From Rhizobium sp. BK602 (GTDB taxonomy: Bacteria; Pseudomonadota; Alphaproteobacteria; Rhizobiales; Rhizobiaceae), in NCBI RefSeq assembly GCF_014195095.1, contig NZ_JACIBC010000013.1:62001-126000 (forward strand): a stretch of 64,000 bases of DNA, in the 5' to 3' direction. The notes beneath the pieces are model-generated. The model saw nothing but the letters and a program-made list of their open reading frames with translations. It ran no database searches and was not told the DNA's origin. The translations under genes were made by a program, and so were the position numbers. Positions 11,537-19,453 of the stretch are shown here, piece by piece. Within the stretch, counting starts at the first letter, position 1. Every line of letters begins with the position of its first letter.

Positions 11537-12199
11537 TTAGCGCTGAGCGGCGGCCTCTTCGAGACGCCTGCGCAGCATCAGCCGCAGTTCACGAACGACC
11601 TGGCCATCCTCGGCCGTGTCCGGTTCGGTGGCGGCAAGGACGGCGATGCGCAGCAAGGCGAGAATGATCGCCGCCATCAGGGCAGCATCGTCCCCGACCG
11701 GCGGCTGCGCCCGCTTGAGGATGGCGCAGATCAGCTCCTTCAGCTCCGCCCGCGAGCGCATCTTGCGATCCTTCGGCACATCGCGGCGCGCCGCCAGCAC
11801 CGGATATTCCGGAAAGGTTTCTATGAAGGCGGCCAGTCGGTCGAAGATCGCCTCGCCGCTATCGGCCGGCGAAAGACCGCCGCTTTTTTCCACGATCTCG
11901 CCGAGCACGGATTTCAGCCGTTCCAGCCGGTCGACGTGTAGCGCCTCGGCCAGAAGCGGCTTCGTCGGAAAGAACTGATAGAGCGATCCGATCGAGGAGT
12001 TCGCCTCGGCGGCGATCTCCGTCATCGTCGCGGCCTCGTAGCCCTTGCGGACGAAAACCCTCGCGGATGCCTCCAGCAGCACGGCGACGCGATCACGGCC
12101 GCGCCGGCGCTTGGGTATCCGCGTCTGCGGTTCTTCGCTCAATGTCCGTGCGCTTTGCCCACGGTCAGCCGTTATGAGGATATCCTCATGCGTCCCCAC
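11537..12199 (-). CDS. TetR family transcriptional regulator
   Basis: A 220-residue regulator. The TetR N-terminal domain is visible: DRVAVLLEASARVFVRKGYEAATMTEIAAEANSS split over two helices, then IGSLYQFFPTKPLLAEALH. The C-terminal ligand domain is unspecific. The start GTG 12199 has AAGGGG 8 nt upstream; TTG 12142 would give 201 residues and a more usual short arm before the HTH. This choice matters because a 16-bp palindrome (12174-12189) lies inside the longer version and would be upstream of the shorter one. It is upstream of and co-directional with yejABEF. Confidence 0.85.
   Translation of the reverse strand: MGTHEDILITADRGQSARTLSEEPQTRIPKRRRGRDRVAVLLEASARVFVRKGYEAATMTEIAAEANSSIGSLYQFFPTKPLLAEALHVDRLERLKSVLGEIVEKSGGLSPADSGEAIFDRLAAFIETFPEYPVLAARRDVPKDRKMRSRAELKELICAILKRAQPPVGDDAALMAAIILALLRIAVLAATEPDTAEDGQVVRELRLMLRRRLEEAAAQR
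12174..12189. promoter_or_regulatory. 16-bp perfect palindrome, candidate TetR operator
   Basis: ATGAGGATATCCTCAT is a perfect inverted repeat of the size TetR regulators often bind. It lies at the 5' end of the tetR gene: inside the first codons if translation starts at GTG 12199, or 32 nt upstream if it starts at TTG 12142. Autoregulation is inferred from position and symmetry only. Confidence 0.4.
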
Positions 12200-12582
12200 C
12201 CCTGATGTCCCCTTCTTACAATCCCCAGGCCGTCACATCATCGCAATCGCCTCGGGTTCAAACCCAGATCCGTCTGGACGGCCGCTCCCCAACACACAGC
12301 CGATCGCCGGAAACTGAGCCGCATCACCGGAAAACAGAACCGGCGACGGGACCCAAGGTCATTGTGACCATTCGACTTTCCGCAATCCATACCCGTGCTG
12401 TCAACCGGGGCGCCTGCGAAACCGCCGGCTTTCCCAGGGTGGATTTGCCGACGGCCGTCGCGCGAGCGAATTTAAGAAAAGGCAAATAAGCATTCCGAAA
12501 ATCGATTCCGATTTCCGGGGTTATGCGGTAGATTCCAGCGCAAATCACTTCGGCCAGCGCCGGCAGCCTTTCAAGGAACCAT
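12200..12582. other. Intergenic region between divergent tetR and mepA
   Basis: About 380 nt with no supported gene. A 94-codon frame on the plus strand (12205-12489) lacks any domain, a ribosome site or plausible composition. The region must hold both promoters. The only structured element seen is the imperfect palindrome at 12495-12518. Confidence 0.5.
12495..12518. repeat. Imperfect palindromic intergenic motif
   Basis: CCGAAAATCG, ATTC, CGATTTCCGG form an inverted repeat of 10-nt arms with one mismatch, about 65 nt upstream of mepA. Similar CCGAAAATCGATTCCGATTT-type palindromes are, from memory, common between genes of rhizobia, so a dispersed repeat is more likely than a gene-specific operator. 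Confidence 0.35.
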
Positions 12583-13629
12583 ATGATTTCCCTCCTGGTT
12601 CGGACCTTCGACACCTTCAGCAAACTTGCCCTTGCCACCATGATCGGCGCGGGTCTTATCGCCGGCGACGCGCTGGCGCAGCAGGCCGCTCCGACGCCCG
12701 GCAGCGCCAAGGCGATCTTCGGCGCGGTGACGCTGCCGACCCAGGGACCGCCGCAATCGATCGGCTTTTACGCCAAGGGCTGCCTTTCCGGCGCCGTGGC
12801 CTTGCCCACCGACGGGCCGACCTGGCAGGCGATGCGCCTGTCGCGCAACCGGCGCTGGGGCCGGCCGGAAATGATCGGGCTTCTGGAACGACTGTCGCGC
12901 GACGCGGCGAAAAATGACGGCTGGCCGGGCCTTTTGGTCGGCGATATCGCGCAGCCACGCGGCGGCCCGATGTTCAACGGCCATGCCTCGCACCAGATCG
13001 GCCTCGACGCCGATGTCTGGCTGACGCCGATGCCGCCGCGGACGCTGACGGCAGCCGAACGCGAAAGCCTGCCCTTCACCTCGATGCTGGCCAAGGACAA
13101 GTTCCTGACGATCAACGACCGGGTCTGGACGCCGGCGCATGCCCGCCTCCTGATGCGCGCCGCCAGCTATCCCGAAGTCGAGCGCATCTTCGTCAATCCG
13201 GCGATCAAGAAGAAGATGTGCGACACCTGGACCGGCGACCGCACCAATCTCGGCAAGCTGCGCCCGGAATATGGTCACGATTCGCATTTCCATATCCGTA
13301 TCCGCTGCCCGGCCGGCTCGGTCGGCTGCACGGGGCAGGCGCCGGTCGCCGCCGGCGACGGCTGCGACAAGTCGCTGGCCTGGTGGCTCGGCCCCGAGCC
13401 CTGGGCCAAGCCGAAGCCCGGCGCGAAGCCGCCGGCAAAACCGCGCGAGGTCATGGTCTCCGATTTGCCCAAGGCCTGCCAGGCAGTGCTGGACGCACCG
13501 TCCGTCCCTTCGGCCCGCGCCGCGACCTTCGGCACCAAGGCGGTAGCACCGACGGCCGCAACCGGCGCTCTGCCGGTTTCGAGTTCCGGCAGCGGCAGCA
13601 CGCCGCCCGGCAACATCCCGCAGCAATGA
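12583..13629 (+). CDS. mepA: Penicillin-insensitive murein endopeptidase MepA
   Basis: A 348-residue periplasmic zinc peptidase that cleaves D-Ala-meso-diaminopimelate cross-links in peptidoglycan. A signal peptide covers about residues 1-33 (cleavage near DALAQQ). Zinc and catalytic residues are visible in GHASHQIGLDADVW and in GHDSHFHIRIRC; cysteines around CDTW and GCTG match the disulphides of the family. The C-terminal 90 residues are proline/alanine-rich and variable, longer than in E. coli MepA (274 aa). The start ATG 12583 follows AAGGAACC. Confidence 0.93.
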   Translation: MISLLVRTFDTFSKLALATMIGAGLIAGDALAQQAAPTPGSAKAIFGAVTLPTQGPPQSIGFYAKGCLSGAVALPTDGPTWQAMRLSRNRRWGRPEMIGLLERLSRDAAKNDGWPGLLVGDIAQPRGGPMFNGHASHQIGLDADVWLTPMPPRTLTAAERESLPFTSMLAKDKFLTINDRVWTPAHARLLMRAASYPEVERIFVNPAIKKKMCDTWTGDRTNLGKLRPEYGHDSHFHIRIRCPAGSVGCTGQAPVAAGDGCDKSLAWWLGPEPWAKPKPGAKPPAKPREVMVSDLPKACQAVLDAPSVPSARAATFGTKAVAPTAATGALPVSSSGSGSTPPGNIPQQ

Positions 13630-13730
13630 TAGGGGATCGGCCGTCACCGGCCGACCCGGTCTTTCAAAGGGCCGTTTCTTGGTATAGAAGGCGGAACAAA
13701 TCGATTTAAAAGACTAGGGAGCATTGGTTG

Positions 13731-14111
13731 ATGGCCGGCGGCAAATGCATCGCGCTGATCGCGCATGATCAGAAAAAAGATGCGATGGCGGAATTTGCCC
13801 GGCGCAACCAGGATGCGCTCACCGGCTGGCATATCGTCGCCACCGGCACCACCGGCGGGCGCGTGCTCGATGCCTGTCCCGATCTCAAGGTCACCCGCCT
13901 GAAGAGCGGTCCGCTCGGCGGCGACCAGCAGATCGGCGCGATGATCGCCACCGGCGAGATCGACATGCTCATCTTCTTCATCGATCCCCTCACCCCGATG
14001 CCGCACGATGTCGACGTGAAGGCATTGACGCGGCTTGCCGTTCTCTACGACATTCCGATGGCGCTCAACGAATCCACCGCCGAACGGCTGATCAAAACAC
14101 TGAACCCTTAA
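13731..14111 (+). CDS. mgsA: Methylglyoxal synthase
   Basis: A 126-residue cytoplasmic enzyme converting dihydroxyacetone phosphate to methylglyoxal and phosphate, a bypass of lower glycolysis under phosphate limitation. Family motifs run the full length: IALIAHDQKKD, ATGTTGGRV, SGPLGGDQQIGA, MLIFFIDPL and MPHDVDVKAL with the catalytic Asp and His. ATG 13731 is used (AGGGAG 9 nt upstream); a TTG one codon earlier is in frame. It is shorter than the 152-residue E. coli protein at the N-terminus. It is 33 nt ahead of glk, so co-transcription of two sugar-phosphate genes is likely. Confidence 0.94.
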   Translation: MAGGKCIALIAHDQKKDAMAEFARRNQDALTGWHIVATGTTGGRVLDACPDLKVTRLKSGPLGGDQQIGAMIATGEIDMLIFFIDPLTPMPHDVDVKALTRLAVLYDIPMALNESTAERLIKTLNP

Positions 14112-14144
14112 TCCGCCTTGCGGCGGCAGACCACGGACCTGGCC

Positions 14145-15167
14145 ATGCCCGAGCTCAATCACAGCGATGCCCCCCTGCCATTTCCCATCCTGATCGGCGA
14201 CATCGGCGGCACCAATGCCCGCTTCTCGATCCTTGCCGAGGCGAAGGCCGAGCCGGAGCATTTTCCCAATGTGCGGACCGCCGACTTCGAGACGATCGAC
14301 GCCGCAATCGAAAGCGTCCTTGCCAAGTCGGCAATACGGCCGCGCTCGACGATCCTCGCCATGGCCGGCCCGGTGCGCGGCGATGAAATTCCGCTGACCA
14401 ATTGCGACTGGGTGATCCGTCCGAAGACGATGATCGCCAATCTCGGCATTGAGGATGTGCTGATCATCAACGATTTCGAGGCGCAGGCGCTGGCGATCGC
14501 CGTCGTCTCCGAGGAGCATCGCCACACGATCGGCGAGACGACGGAGGGCATGGTCGCCTCGCGCGCCGTGCTCGGGCCGGGCACCGGCCTTGGCGTCGCC
14601 GGTCTCGTCCATGCGCAGCATGCCTGGATTCCGGTTCCGGGCGAAGGCGGCCACATCGATCTCGGGCCGCGCACCGCCCGCGACCTGGCGATCTGGCCGC
14701 ATCTGGAAACCATCGAGGGCCGCATCTCCGCCGAGCAGGTCATTTGCGGCCGTGGACTGCTCAATCTCTACCATGCCATCTGCAAGACCGACGGCATCGA
14801 GCCCAGCCTCAAGGAACCGGCCGACGTCACCACGCATGCGCTCGCCAAGAGCAACGCCCAGGCCGAGGAGACGCTGACCCTGTTCGTCACCTATCTCGGC
14901 CGTGTCGCCGGCGACGTGGCGCTGATCTTCATGGCGCGCGGCGGCGTCTATCTTTCCGGCGGCATCTCGCAGAAAATCCTGCCGGCGCTGCAGGGGCCGG
15001 AATTCCGCGCCGCCTTCGAGGACAAGGCGCCGCATAGCGCTTTGCTGCGCTCGATCCCGACGCATGTGGTCATCCACCCGCTTGCCGCGCTTGCCGGCCT
15101 CGCCGCCTATGCCCGCCTGCCGGCGAGTTTCGGCCTGTCGACGGACGGCCGCCGCTGGCGGCGTTGA
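14145..15167 (+). CDS. glk: Glucokinase
   Basis: A 340-residue ROK-independent bacterial glucokinase that phosphorylates glucose with ATP. The phosphate-binding motif is ILIGDIGGTNARFSIL near residues 16-31. NDFEAQALA, LGPGTGLGVAGL and PVPGEGGHIDLGPRT carry the catalytic Asp and sugar-binding residues. ATG 14145 is chosen over TTG 14118 since the protein then begins as known rhizobial Glk proteins do (MPELNHSDAPLPF). It lies downstream of mgsA. The end is followed by promoter-like and hairpin sequences rather than a clean T-tract terminator. Confidence 0.94.
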   Translation: MPELNHSDAPLPFPILIGDIGGTNARFSILAEAKAEPEHFPNVRTADFETIDAAIESVLAKSAIRPRSTILAMAGPVRGDEIPLTNCDWVIRPKTMIANLGIEDVLIINDFEAQALAIAVVSEEHRHTIGETTEGMVASRAVLGPGTGLGVAGLVHAQHAWIPVPGEGGHIDLGPRTARDLAIWPHLETIEGRISAEQVICGRGLLNLYHAICKTDGIEPSLKEPADVTTHALAKSNAQAEETLTLFVTYLGRVAGDVALIFMARGGVYLSGGISQKILPALQGPEFRAAFEDKAPHSALLRSIPTHVVIHPLAALAGLAAYARLPASFGLSTDGRRWRR

Positions 15168-15193
15168 TGCGGCCAGGACTACAGGCAGCCTTT

Positions 15194-15219
15194 TTGACGA
15201 AGCGTCATTCGCTTATAAT
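15194..15219 (+). promoter_or_regulatory. Promoter-like sequence with embedded palindrome
   Basis: TTGACG (15194-15199) and TATAAT (15214-15219) are near-consensus boxes but only 14 nt apart, too close for normal sigma-70 use unless a factor distorts the DNA. The first box is part of a palindrome TGACG-AAG-CGTCA (15195-15207). It could drive the exporter gene 133 nt downstream. The function is not shown. Confidence 0.35.
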
Positions 15220-15232
15220 GATGCAGGCTCCA

Positions 15233-15263
15233 TGGCCTGCCTCTTAACCAGCCCGGCAGGCCA
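15233..15263. other. Hairpin between glk and the exporter gene
   Basis: TGGCCTGCC (15233-15241) and GGCAGGCCA (15255-15263) form a perfect 9-bp stem with a 13-nt loop. No T-run follows, so it is not a clear intrinsic terminator. It lies in the untranslated leader of the exporter gene if the upstream promoter is real. Confidence 0.35.
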
Positions 15264-15352
15264 TATCTAGCCAAAGCCATCCTAACTCTTTATAGAGCCG
15301 CGAAAGCATATGCCAGGTGCGGCTCGCTTGGTTTGAGACAGGAAGCCGATTT

Positions 15353-17146
15353 TTGAAACTACCCGACACCAAGAAAAACAACGTCGACAGCGAAGCCATC
15401 ACCGGCATGCTGAAGCGTATTATCGGTGAAAACGGCCGAGACCATATCGGCGGCTACAGCATTGCGATCGCTTGCCTGATCCTGGTGGCGCTTTCGACGG
15501 CCTATATCGGCTACATCATGAAGCTGGTCATCGACAAGGCCTTCGTCGATCGTGACATTTCGGACGCCTGGCTGATCTGCGTCAGCATATTCCTCGTTTT
15601 CGTGGTGCGTGGCTTCGCGGGCTATTTCCAGTCGGTCATCCTCAGCAAGATCGGCAACAATATCATCGCGCGCTATCAGCGCCGCCTCTACATGCACCTG
15701 ATGACGCTCTCGGTCGGCTTCTTCAGCGAGGCGCGCTCCGCGCAGCTCGCGGCGCGGATCAGCCAGAACGTCTCCGGCATCCGCGACGTGATGAACCTGA
15801 CGATCACCTCCACGGCGCGCGACTTTCTCACCTTCATATCGCTGCTCGGCGTGATGATCGTCCAGGACCCGGTGCTCAGCATCGCCTTCTTCGTGATCGC
15901 GCCGCCGCTTTTCATCGCGCTTCGCTATATTTCCAAGCGCCTTCGCGCCGCGACGCGCGAGGCGGTCGTCCTGAACAGCCATGTTTTGGGGGCAATGCAG
16001 GAAACCATCCAGGGCATTTCCATCGTCAAGGCGTTCACGATGGAAAACGAGCTCGAGCGCAAGATCAACAAGCTGATCACCGCCGCCGAGCATCGGCAGA
16101 ACCGGATCGCGCGCCTGTCGGAGCGCAACGGCCCGCTCATGGAAACCGTTGCGGGCTTCGCGATCGCCAGCCTCTTCGCCTATGCCGCCTACCGTTCGAT
16201 CTATGACAACGTCTCGCCCGGCGTATTCTTCTCCTTCGCCACCTCGCTGCTGCTCGCCTATGATCCGGCCCGGCGGCTGGCCAAGCTGCAGGTGCAGCTG
16301 GAGCGCGCCGTGGTCAACGCGCGGATGATCTATGAGCTGCTCGACATGGAGCCGCGCCAGCGCGAGCTGCCGGACGCCAAGCCGCTGGTCGTCACCGATG
16401 CCCGCATCGAATTCCGCGACGTCCGGTTCGCCTATGGCGACGACACGGTGCTCGACGATGTGAGCCTTGTTGCCGAGGGCGGTCAGACGACGGCACTGGT
16501 CGGCCCCTCAGGCGCCGGTAAATCCACCGTCATCAATCTCATCCCGCGCTTCTACGATCCGGCTGCCGGCGCCATTTATATCGACGGGCAGGACATAGCG
16601 CATGTCACGAAGCGGTCGCTGCGCGAGCAGATCGCCTATGTCTCCCAGCAGCCCTATCTCTTCGAAGGCACGATCCGCGACAATATCCGCTATGGCCGCC
16701 CCGAGGCGAGCGATGCCGAGGTCGAACAGGCGGCCAGGCTCGCCTATGCGCATGATTTCATCGTCGCGCAGCCGCAGGGTTACGATACGCCGGTCGGCGA
16801 GAACGGCGTGACGCTGTCCGGCGGCCAGCGGCAGCGCGTATCGATCGCCCGCGCGCTGGTGCGCAACGCGCCGATCCTGCTCCTCGACGAGGCGACCTCG
16901 GCGCTCGACACGGAATCGGAAGCCGCCGTGCAGAAGGCGCTGGACGAGGCCATGAGCGGCCGCACGGTCGTCGTCATCGCCCATCGCCTGTCGACGGTCG
17001 TCCGGGCCGAGAAGATCATTGTCATGCAGAATGGGCGCGTCGTCGAAGAGGGCAACCACGAGACGCTTGCGGAGGCCGACAATGGCCTTTACGCTCGCCT
17101 CAACAACCTTCAGCGGCCGGCCGTTTCCGGCAACTCCCGTAAATAG
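15353..17146 (+). CDS. ABC exporter, fused permease-ATPase (MsbA-like)
   Basis: A 597-residue half-transporter. The N-terminal six-helix domain (about residues 30-310) includes YSIAIACLILVALSTAYIGY. The ATPase domain has Walker A GPSGAGKSTVINLI, signature LSGGQRQRVSIARAL and Walker B ILLLDEATSALD. It works as a homodimer in the inner membrane; the class includes lipid A and beta-glucan exporters, and the substrate here cannot be read. TTG 15353 is chosen because AGGAAG lies 8 nt upstream; GTG 15317 has no ribosome site. dapB follows after 14 nt, so both may be one transcript. Confidence 0.85.
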   Translation: MKLPDTKKNNVDSEAITGMLKRIIGENGRDHIGGYSIAIACLILVALSTAYIGYIMKLVIDKAFVDRDISDAWLICVSIFLVFVVRGFAGYFQSVILSKIGNNIIARYQRRLYMHLMTLSVGFFSEARSAQLAARISQNVSGIRDVMNLTITSTARDFLTFISLLGVMIVQDPVLSIAFFVIAPPLFIALRYISKRLRAATREAVVLNSHVLGAMQETIQGISIVKAFTMENELERKINKLITAAEHRQNRIARLSERNGPLMETVAGFAIASLFAYAAYRSIYDNVSPGVFFSFATSLLLAYDPARRLAKLQVQLERAVVNARMIYELLDMEPRQRELPDAKPLVVTDARIEFRDVRFAYGDDTVLDDVSLVAEGGQTTALVGPSGAGKSTVINLIPRFYDPAAGAIYIDGQDIAHVTKRSLREQIAYVSQQPYLFEGTIRDNIRYGRPEASDAEVEQAARLAYAHDFIVAQPQGYDTPVGENGVTLSGGQRQRVSIARALVRNAPILLLDEATSALDTESEAAVQKALDEAMSGRTVVVIAHRLSTVVRAEKIIVMQNGRVVEEGNHETLAEADNGLYARLNNLQRPAVSGNSRK

Positions 17147-17160
17147 ACGATAGAGACGAC

Positions 17161-17985
17161 ATGAGCGACGATGCGATGAAGCTGGTGGTGGTTGGCGCGG
17201 CGGGCCGCATGGGACAGGCGCTGATCCGCCTCATTCACGCCACCGAAGGCGTCACCCTGCATGCCGCCGTCGCCCGTCCCGGTTCGGCCTTCATCGGCAA
17301 GGATGCCGGCGAGATCGCCGGGCTGGGGCCGATCGGTATCCCCGTCACCGACGATCCGCTGGCGGCCTTCCTGCATGCAGAGGGCGTCATCGACTTCACC
17401 ACGCCGGCCACCAGCGTCACCTTTTCCGGCCTCGCCGCCCAGGCCCGCATCGTCCACATCATCGGCACCACGGGCTGCTCGGCGGAAGACGAGGCCAAGT
17501 TCAAGGCCGCCGCCCGTCACGCCCGCATCGTCAAGTCGGGCAATATGGGCCTCGGAATCAACCTTCTGAGCGTGCTTGTCGAGCAGGCCGCGCGGGCACT
17601 GCCGCCGGCCGACTGGGATATCGAGGTGCTGGAAATGCACCACAAGCATAAGGTCGACGCGCCCTCGGGCACGGCGCTTTTGCTCGGCGAAGCCGCCGCC
17701 AAGGGGCGCGGCATCGATCTCAACGATCATTCCGTGCGGGTGCGCGACGGCCATACCGGTCCGCGCCCTGCGGGCGCCATCGGTTTCGCCACGCTGCGCG
17801 GCGGCGCCGTCATCGGCGATCACTCGGTCATCTTCGCCGGCGAAGGCGAGCGCCTGACGCTGTCCCACAGCGCCGGCGATCGCTCGCTGTTCGCCCGCGG
17901 CGCGCTTCAGGCCGCCCTCTGGGCGCGCGACAAGAAGCCCGGCCTCTATTCCATGCTCGATGTCCTCGGGCTTTCCACACGTTGA
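17161..17985 (+). CDS. dapB: 4-hydroxy-tetrahydrodipicolinate reductase
   Basis: A 274-residue NAD(P)H enzyme of lysine and diaminopimelate synthesis. The nucleotide-binding motif is VVGAAGRMGQALI near the N-terminus. The catalytic stretch EMHHKHKVDAPSGTALLLGE carries the His and Lys of the active site, and GNMGLGINLL is the conserved dimer and substrate region. Length fits DapB. ATG 17161 lies 14 nt after the exporter stop with no strong ribosome site (GATAGAGACGAC). It ends just before a strong terminator hairpin. Confidence 0.95.
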   Translation: MSDDAMKLVVVGAAGRMGQALIRLIHATEGVTLHAAVARPGSAFIGKDAGEIAGLGPIGIPVTDDPLAAFLHAEGVIDFTTPATSVTFSGLAAQARIVHIIGTTGCSAEDEAKFKAAARHARIVKSGNMGLGINLLSVLVEQAARALPPADWDIEVLEMHHKHKVDAPSGTALLLGEAAAKGRGIDLNDHSVRVRDGHTGPRPAGAIGFATLRGGAVIGDHSVIFAGEGERLTLSHSAGDRSLFARGALQAALWARDKKPGLYSMLDVLGLSTR

Positions 17986-17992
17986 TCCGATA

Positions 17993-18037
17993 CCGGAGCG
18001 GTTCAGCATGGAACTGCTGAACCGCTCCGGCCTTTTA
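17993..18037 (+). terminator. Intrinsic terminator after dapB
   Basis: A perfect 16-bp stem, CCGGAGCGGTTCAGCA (17993-18008) against TGCTGAACCGCTCCGG (18015-18030), with a 6-nt loop, followed by CCTTTTATT. It starts 8 nt after the dapB stop. Confidence 0.85.
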
Positions 18038-18044
18038 TTGTCTC

Positions 18045-18088
18045 GCAATTCCGGACGGAAAACCGCTACGCACTTTTCCTGGAATTGC
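18045..18088. repeat. 44-nt palindromic intergenic element upstream of gpmA
   Basis: GCAATTCC (18045-18052) and GGAATTGC (18081-18088) are perfect outer arms of an element whose core reads GGACGGAAAACCGCTACGCA. A diverged core copy (CCGAAAACCGCTTCGCACTT) occurs at 44491-44510 between unrelated genes, which marks this as a dispersed repeat. It ends 7 nt before the gpmA ribosome site (AAGGAG, 18095-18100). Confidence 0.6.
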
Positions 18089-18107
18089 TTTACCAAGGAG
18101 TGACATT

Positions 18108-18743
18108 ATGAGCGGTACTCTCGTCCTCGTTCGCCATGGGCAGAGCGACTGGAATTTGAAGAATCTCTTCACCGGCTGGAAGGACCCCGACCTGACCGCG
18201 CTCGGCATCGAGGAAGCCAGGACCGGCGGCAAGGCGCTGGCCGATTACGGCATCAAATACGACATCGCCTTCACCTCGGCATTGACGCGCGCGCAGCACA
18301 CGCTGAAGATCATCCTCGATGAAGTCGGTCAGCCGGGGCTCGAAACCATCAAGGACCAGGCGCTGAACGAGCGCGACTACGGCGATCTCTCCGGCCTCAA
18401 CAAGGACGACGCCCGCGCCAAGTGGGGCGAGGAGCAGGTCCACATCTGGCGCCGCTCCTACGACGTGCCGCCGCCCGGCGGCGAAAGCCTGCGTGACACC
18501 GGCGCCCGCGTCTGGCCCTATTACCTCACGGAAATCCTGCCGCGCGTGCTTGCCGGCCAGAAGGTGCTTGTCGCCGCCCACGGCAATTCGCTGCGTTCGC
18601 TGGTCATGGTCCTCGACCGGCTGACCAAGGAACAGATCCTGTCGCTCAACCTCGCGACCGGCGTACCGATGGTCTACAAGCTCAACGCCGACTCCACCGT
18701 CGCTTCCAAGGAAGTGCTCGGCGACATGTCCGGCGCGCATTGA
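18108..18743 (+). CDS. gpmA: 2,3-bisphosphoglycerate-dependent phosphoglycerate mutase
   Basis: A 211-residue histidine phosphatase superfamily enzyme interconverting 3- and 2-phosphoglycerate. The phospho-histidine motif LVRHGQSDWNLKNLFTGW is at residues 6-23; the second catalytic histidine is in AAHGNSLRSLV. The substrate loop LNERDYGDLSGLNKDD is intact. It is shorter than the 250-residue E. coli GpmA, as is usual in Rhizobiales. AAGGAG lies 7 nt before ATG. It has its own upstream region because dapB is terminated. Confidence 0.95.
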   Translation: MSGTLVLVRHGQSDWNLKNLFTGWKDPDLTALGIEEARTGGKALADYGIKYDIAFTSALTRAQHTLKIILDEVGQPGLETIKDQALNERDYGDLSGLNKDDARAKWGEEQVHIWRRSYDVPPPGGESLRDTGARVWPYYLTEILPRVLAGQKVLVAAHGNSLRSLVMVLDRLTKEQILSLNLATGVPMVYKLNADSTVASKEVLGDMSGAH

Positions 18744-18763
18744 ACGCCTGAGCAGGAAAGCCG

Positions 18764-18790
18764 CCCCTCAGACGCTCGACGGCTGAGGGG
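18764..18790 (+). terminator. Hairpin after gpmA
   Basis: CCCCTCAG (18764-18771) pairs with CTGAGGGG (18783-18790) across an 11-nt loop, 20 nt after the gpmA stop. There is no T-run after it, so termination here is likely but not certain. Confidence 0.45.
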
Positions 18791-18802
18791 TGGAAAATCC
18801 AG

Positions 18803-18842
18803 CCCCATGTGTTACATTGCACTACACATGTAACACATGGGG
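18803..18842 (+). promoter_or_regulatory. Perfect 15-bp inverted repeat: toxin-antitoxin operator
   Basis: CCCCATGTGTTACAT (18803-18817) and ATGTAACACATGGGG (18828-18842) are exact reverse complements separated by 10 nt. The right arm ends 5 nt before the antitoxin ATG, and its GGGG doubles as the ribosome-binding site. The size and position fit two antitoxin dimers bound side by side, with repression at both transcription and ribosome access. Binding itself is inferred. Confidence 0.7.
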
Positions 18843-18847
18843 CGATT

Positions 18848-19138
18848 ATGACGGACGCTACATTTACTTTTCGAGTTGAAGAAGACTTGAAGTCCGCATT
18901 CAGCGAAGCGGCGAAAGCGCATGATCAAACCGGCGCGCAATTGCTTCGGGCGTTCATGCGAGAGTATGTGAAACGTCAGCAAGACGAGGCCGACTATGAT
19001 GTCTGGTTCCGCCAGCAGGTTCAGGCTGGTCTTGCTTCCGCCAATGCCGGCAATCTCATCCCCGCAGAGGACGTCGAGGCCGAATTCGCTGCCATGCGAG
19101 AAGAAACACGCCGCAGGCTAAGCGGCCAATCCTCGTGA
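18848..19138 (+). CDS. Type II antitoxin (RelB/DinJ or CopG-like)
   Basis: A 96-residue protein whose N-terminus (TDATFTFRVEEDLKSAFSEAAK) has the strand-helix pattern of a ribbon-helix-helix DNA-binding domain, with HDQTGAQLLRAFMREYV as the second helix. The acidic C-terminal half (IPAEDVEAEFAAMREE) is the usual toxin-binding tail. ATG 18848 is preferred over TTG-type starts further upstream because these would run through the inverted-repeat operator. The stop overlaps the toxin GTG start by 4 nt. Confidence 0.82.
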   Translation: MTDATFTFRVEEDLKSAFSEAAKAHDQTGAQLLRAFMREYVKRQQDEADYDVWFRQQVQAGLASANAGNLIPAEDVEAEFAAMREETRRRLSGQSS

Positions 19139-19431
19139 AACTTGCCTGGACCCCCGAAGCAAGGGCCGACCGACACGCAATCTACAGCTACATCGAGGCG
19201 GACAACGCCGCTGCGGCTCTCACGCTCGACGAACTCTTCGTCAAGCGATCGACACAGCTTGCTGCATATCCATTGACCGGCCGACCCGGCCGCGTGTCTG
19301 GGACGCGAGAACTTGTCGTGCATAGAAACTATTTGCTGATCTATGATCTTGTAGACGAGACAGTGCGGATCATCCGCATTCTTCATGCCGCGCAGCAATG
19401 GCCGCCGAACGATGTGGGATCGGCTTCCTAA
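19135..19431 (+). CDS. Type II toxin, RelE/ParE family
   Basis: A 98-residue toxin. WTPEARADRHAIYSYIEADN is the N-terminal helix pair, PLTGRPGRVSGTREL the conserved central turn, and VHRNYLLIYDLVDETVRIIRILHAAQQWP the C-terminal strands, all typical of the ParE/RelE superfamily. The HAAQQWP ending is seen in many ParE-like toxins. GTG 19135 overlaps the antitoxin stop (GTGA), so translation is coupled. It is not closely similar to the toxin at 2444-2737, so the two modules are independent acquisitions rather than a duplication. Confidence 0.85.
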   Translation: MKLAWTPEARADRHAIYSYIEADNAAAALTLDELFVKRSTQLAAYPLTGRPGRVSGTRELVVHRNYLLIYDLVDETVRIIRILHAAQQWPPNDVGSAS

Positions 19432-19453
19432 CTCGAAGCCACTTACACCATCC

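Noticed and set aside
12205..12489. 94-codon plus-strand frame between tetR and mepA
   Set aside because: No ribosome site, no domain, low-complexity composition; the region is better seen as a divergent promoter gap.
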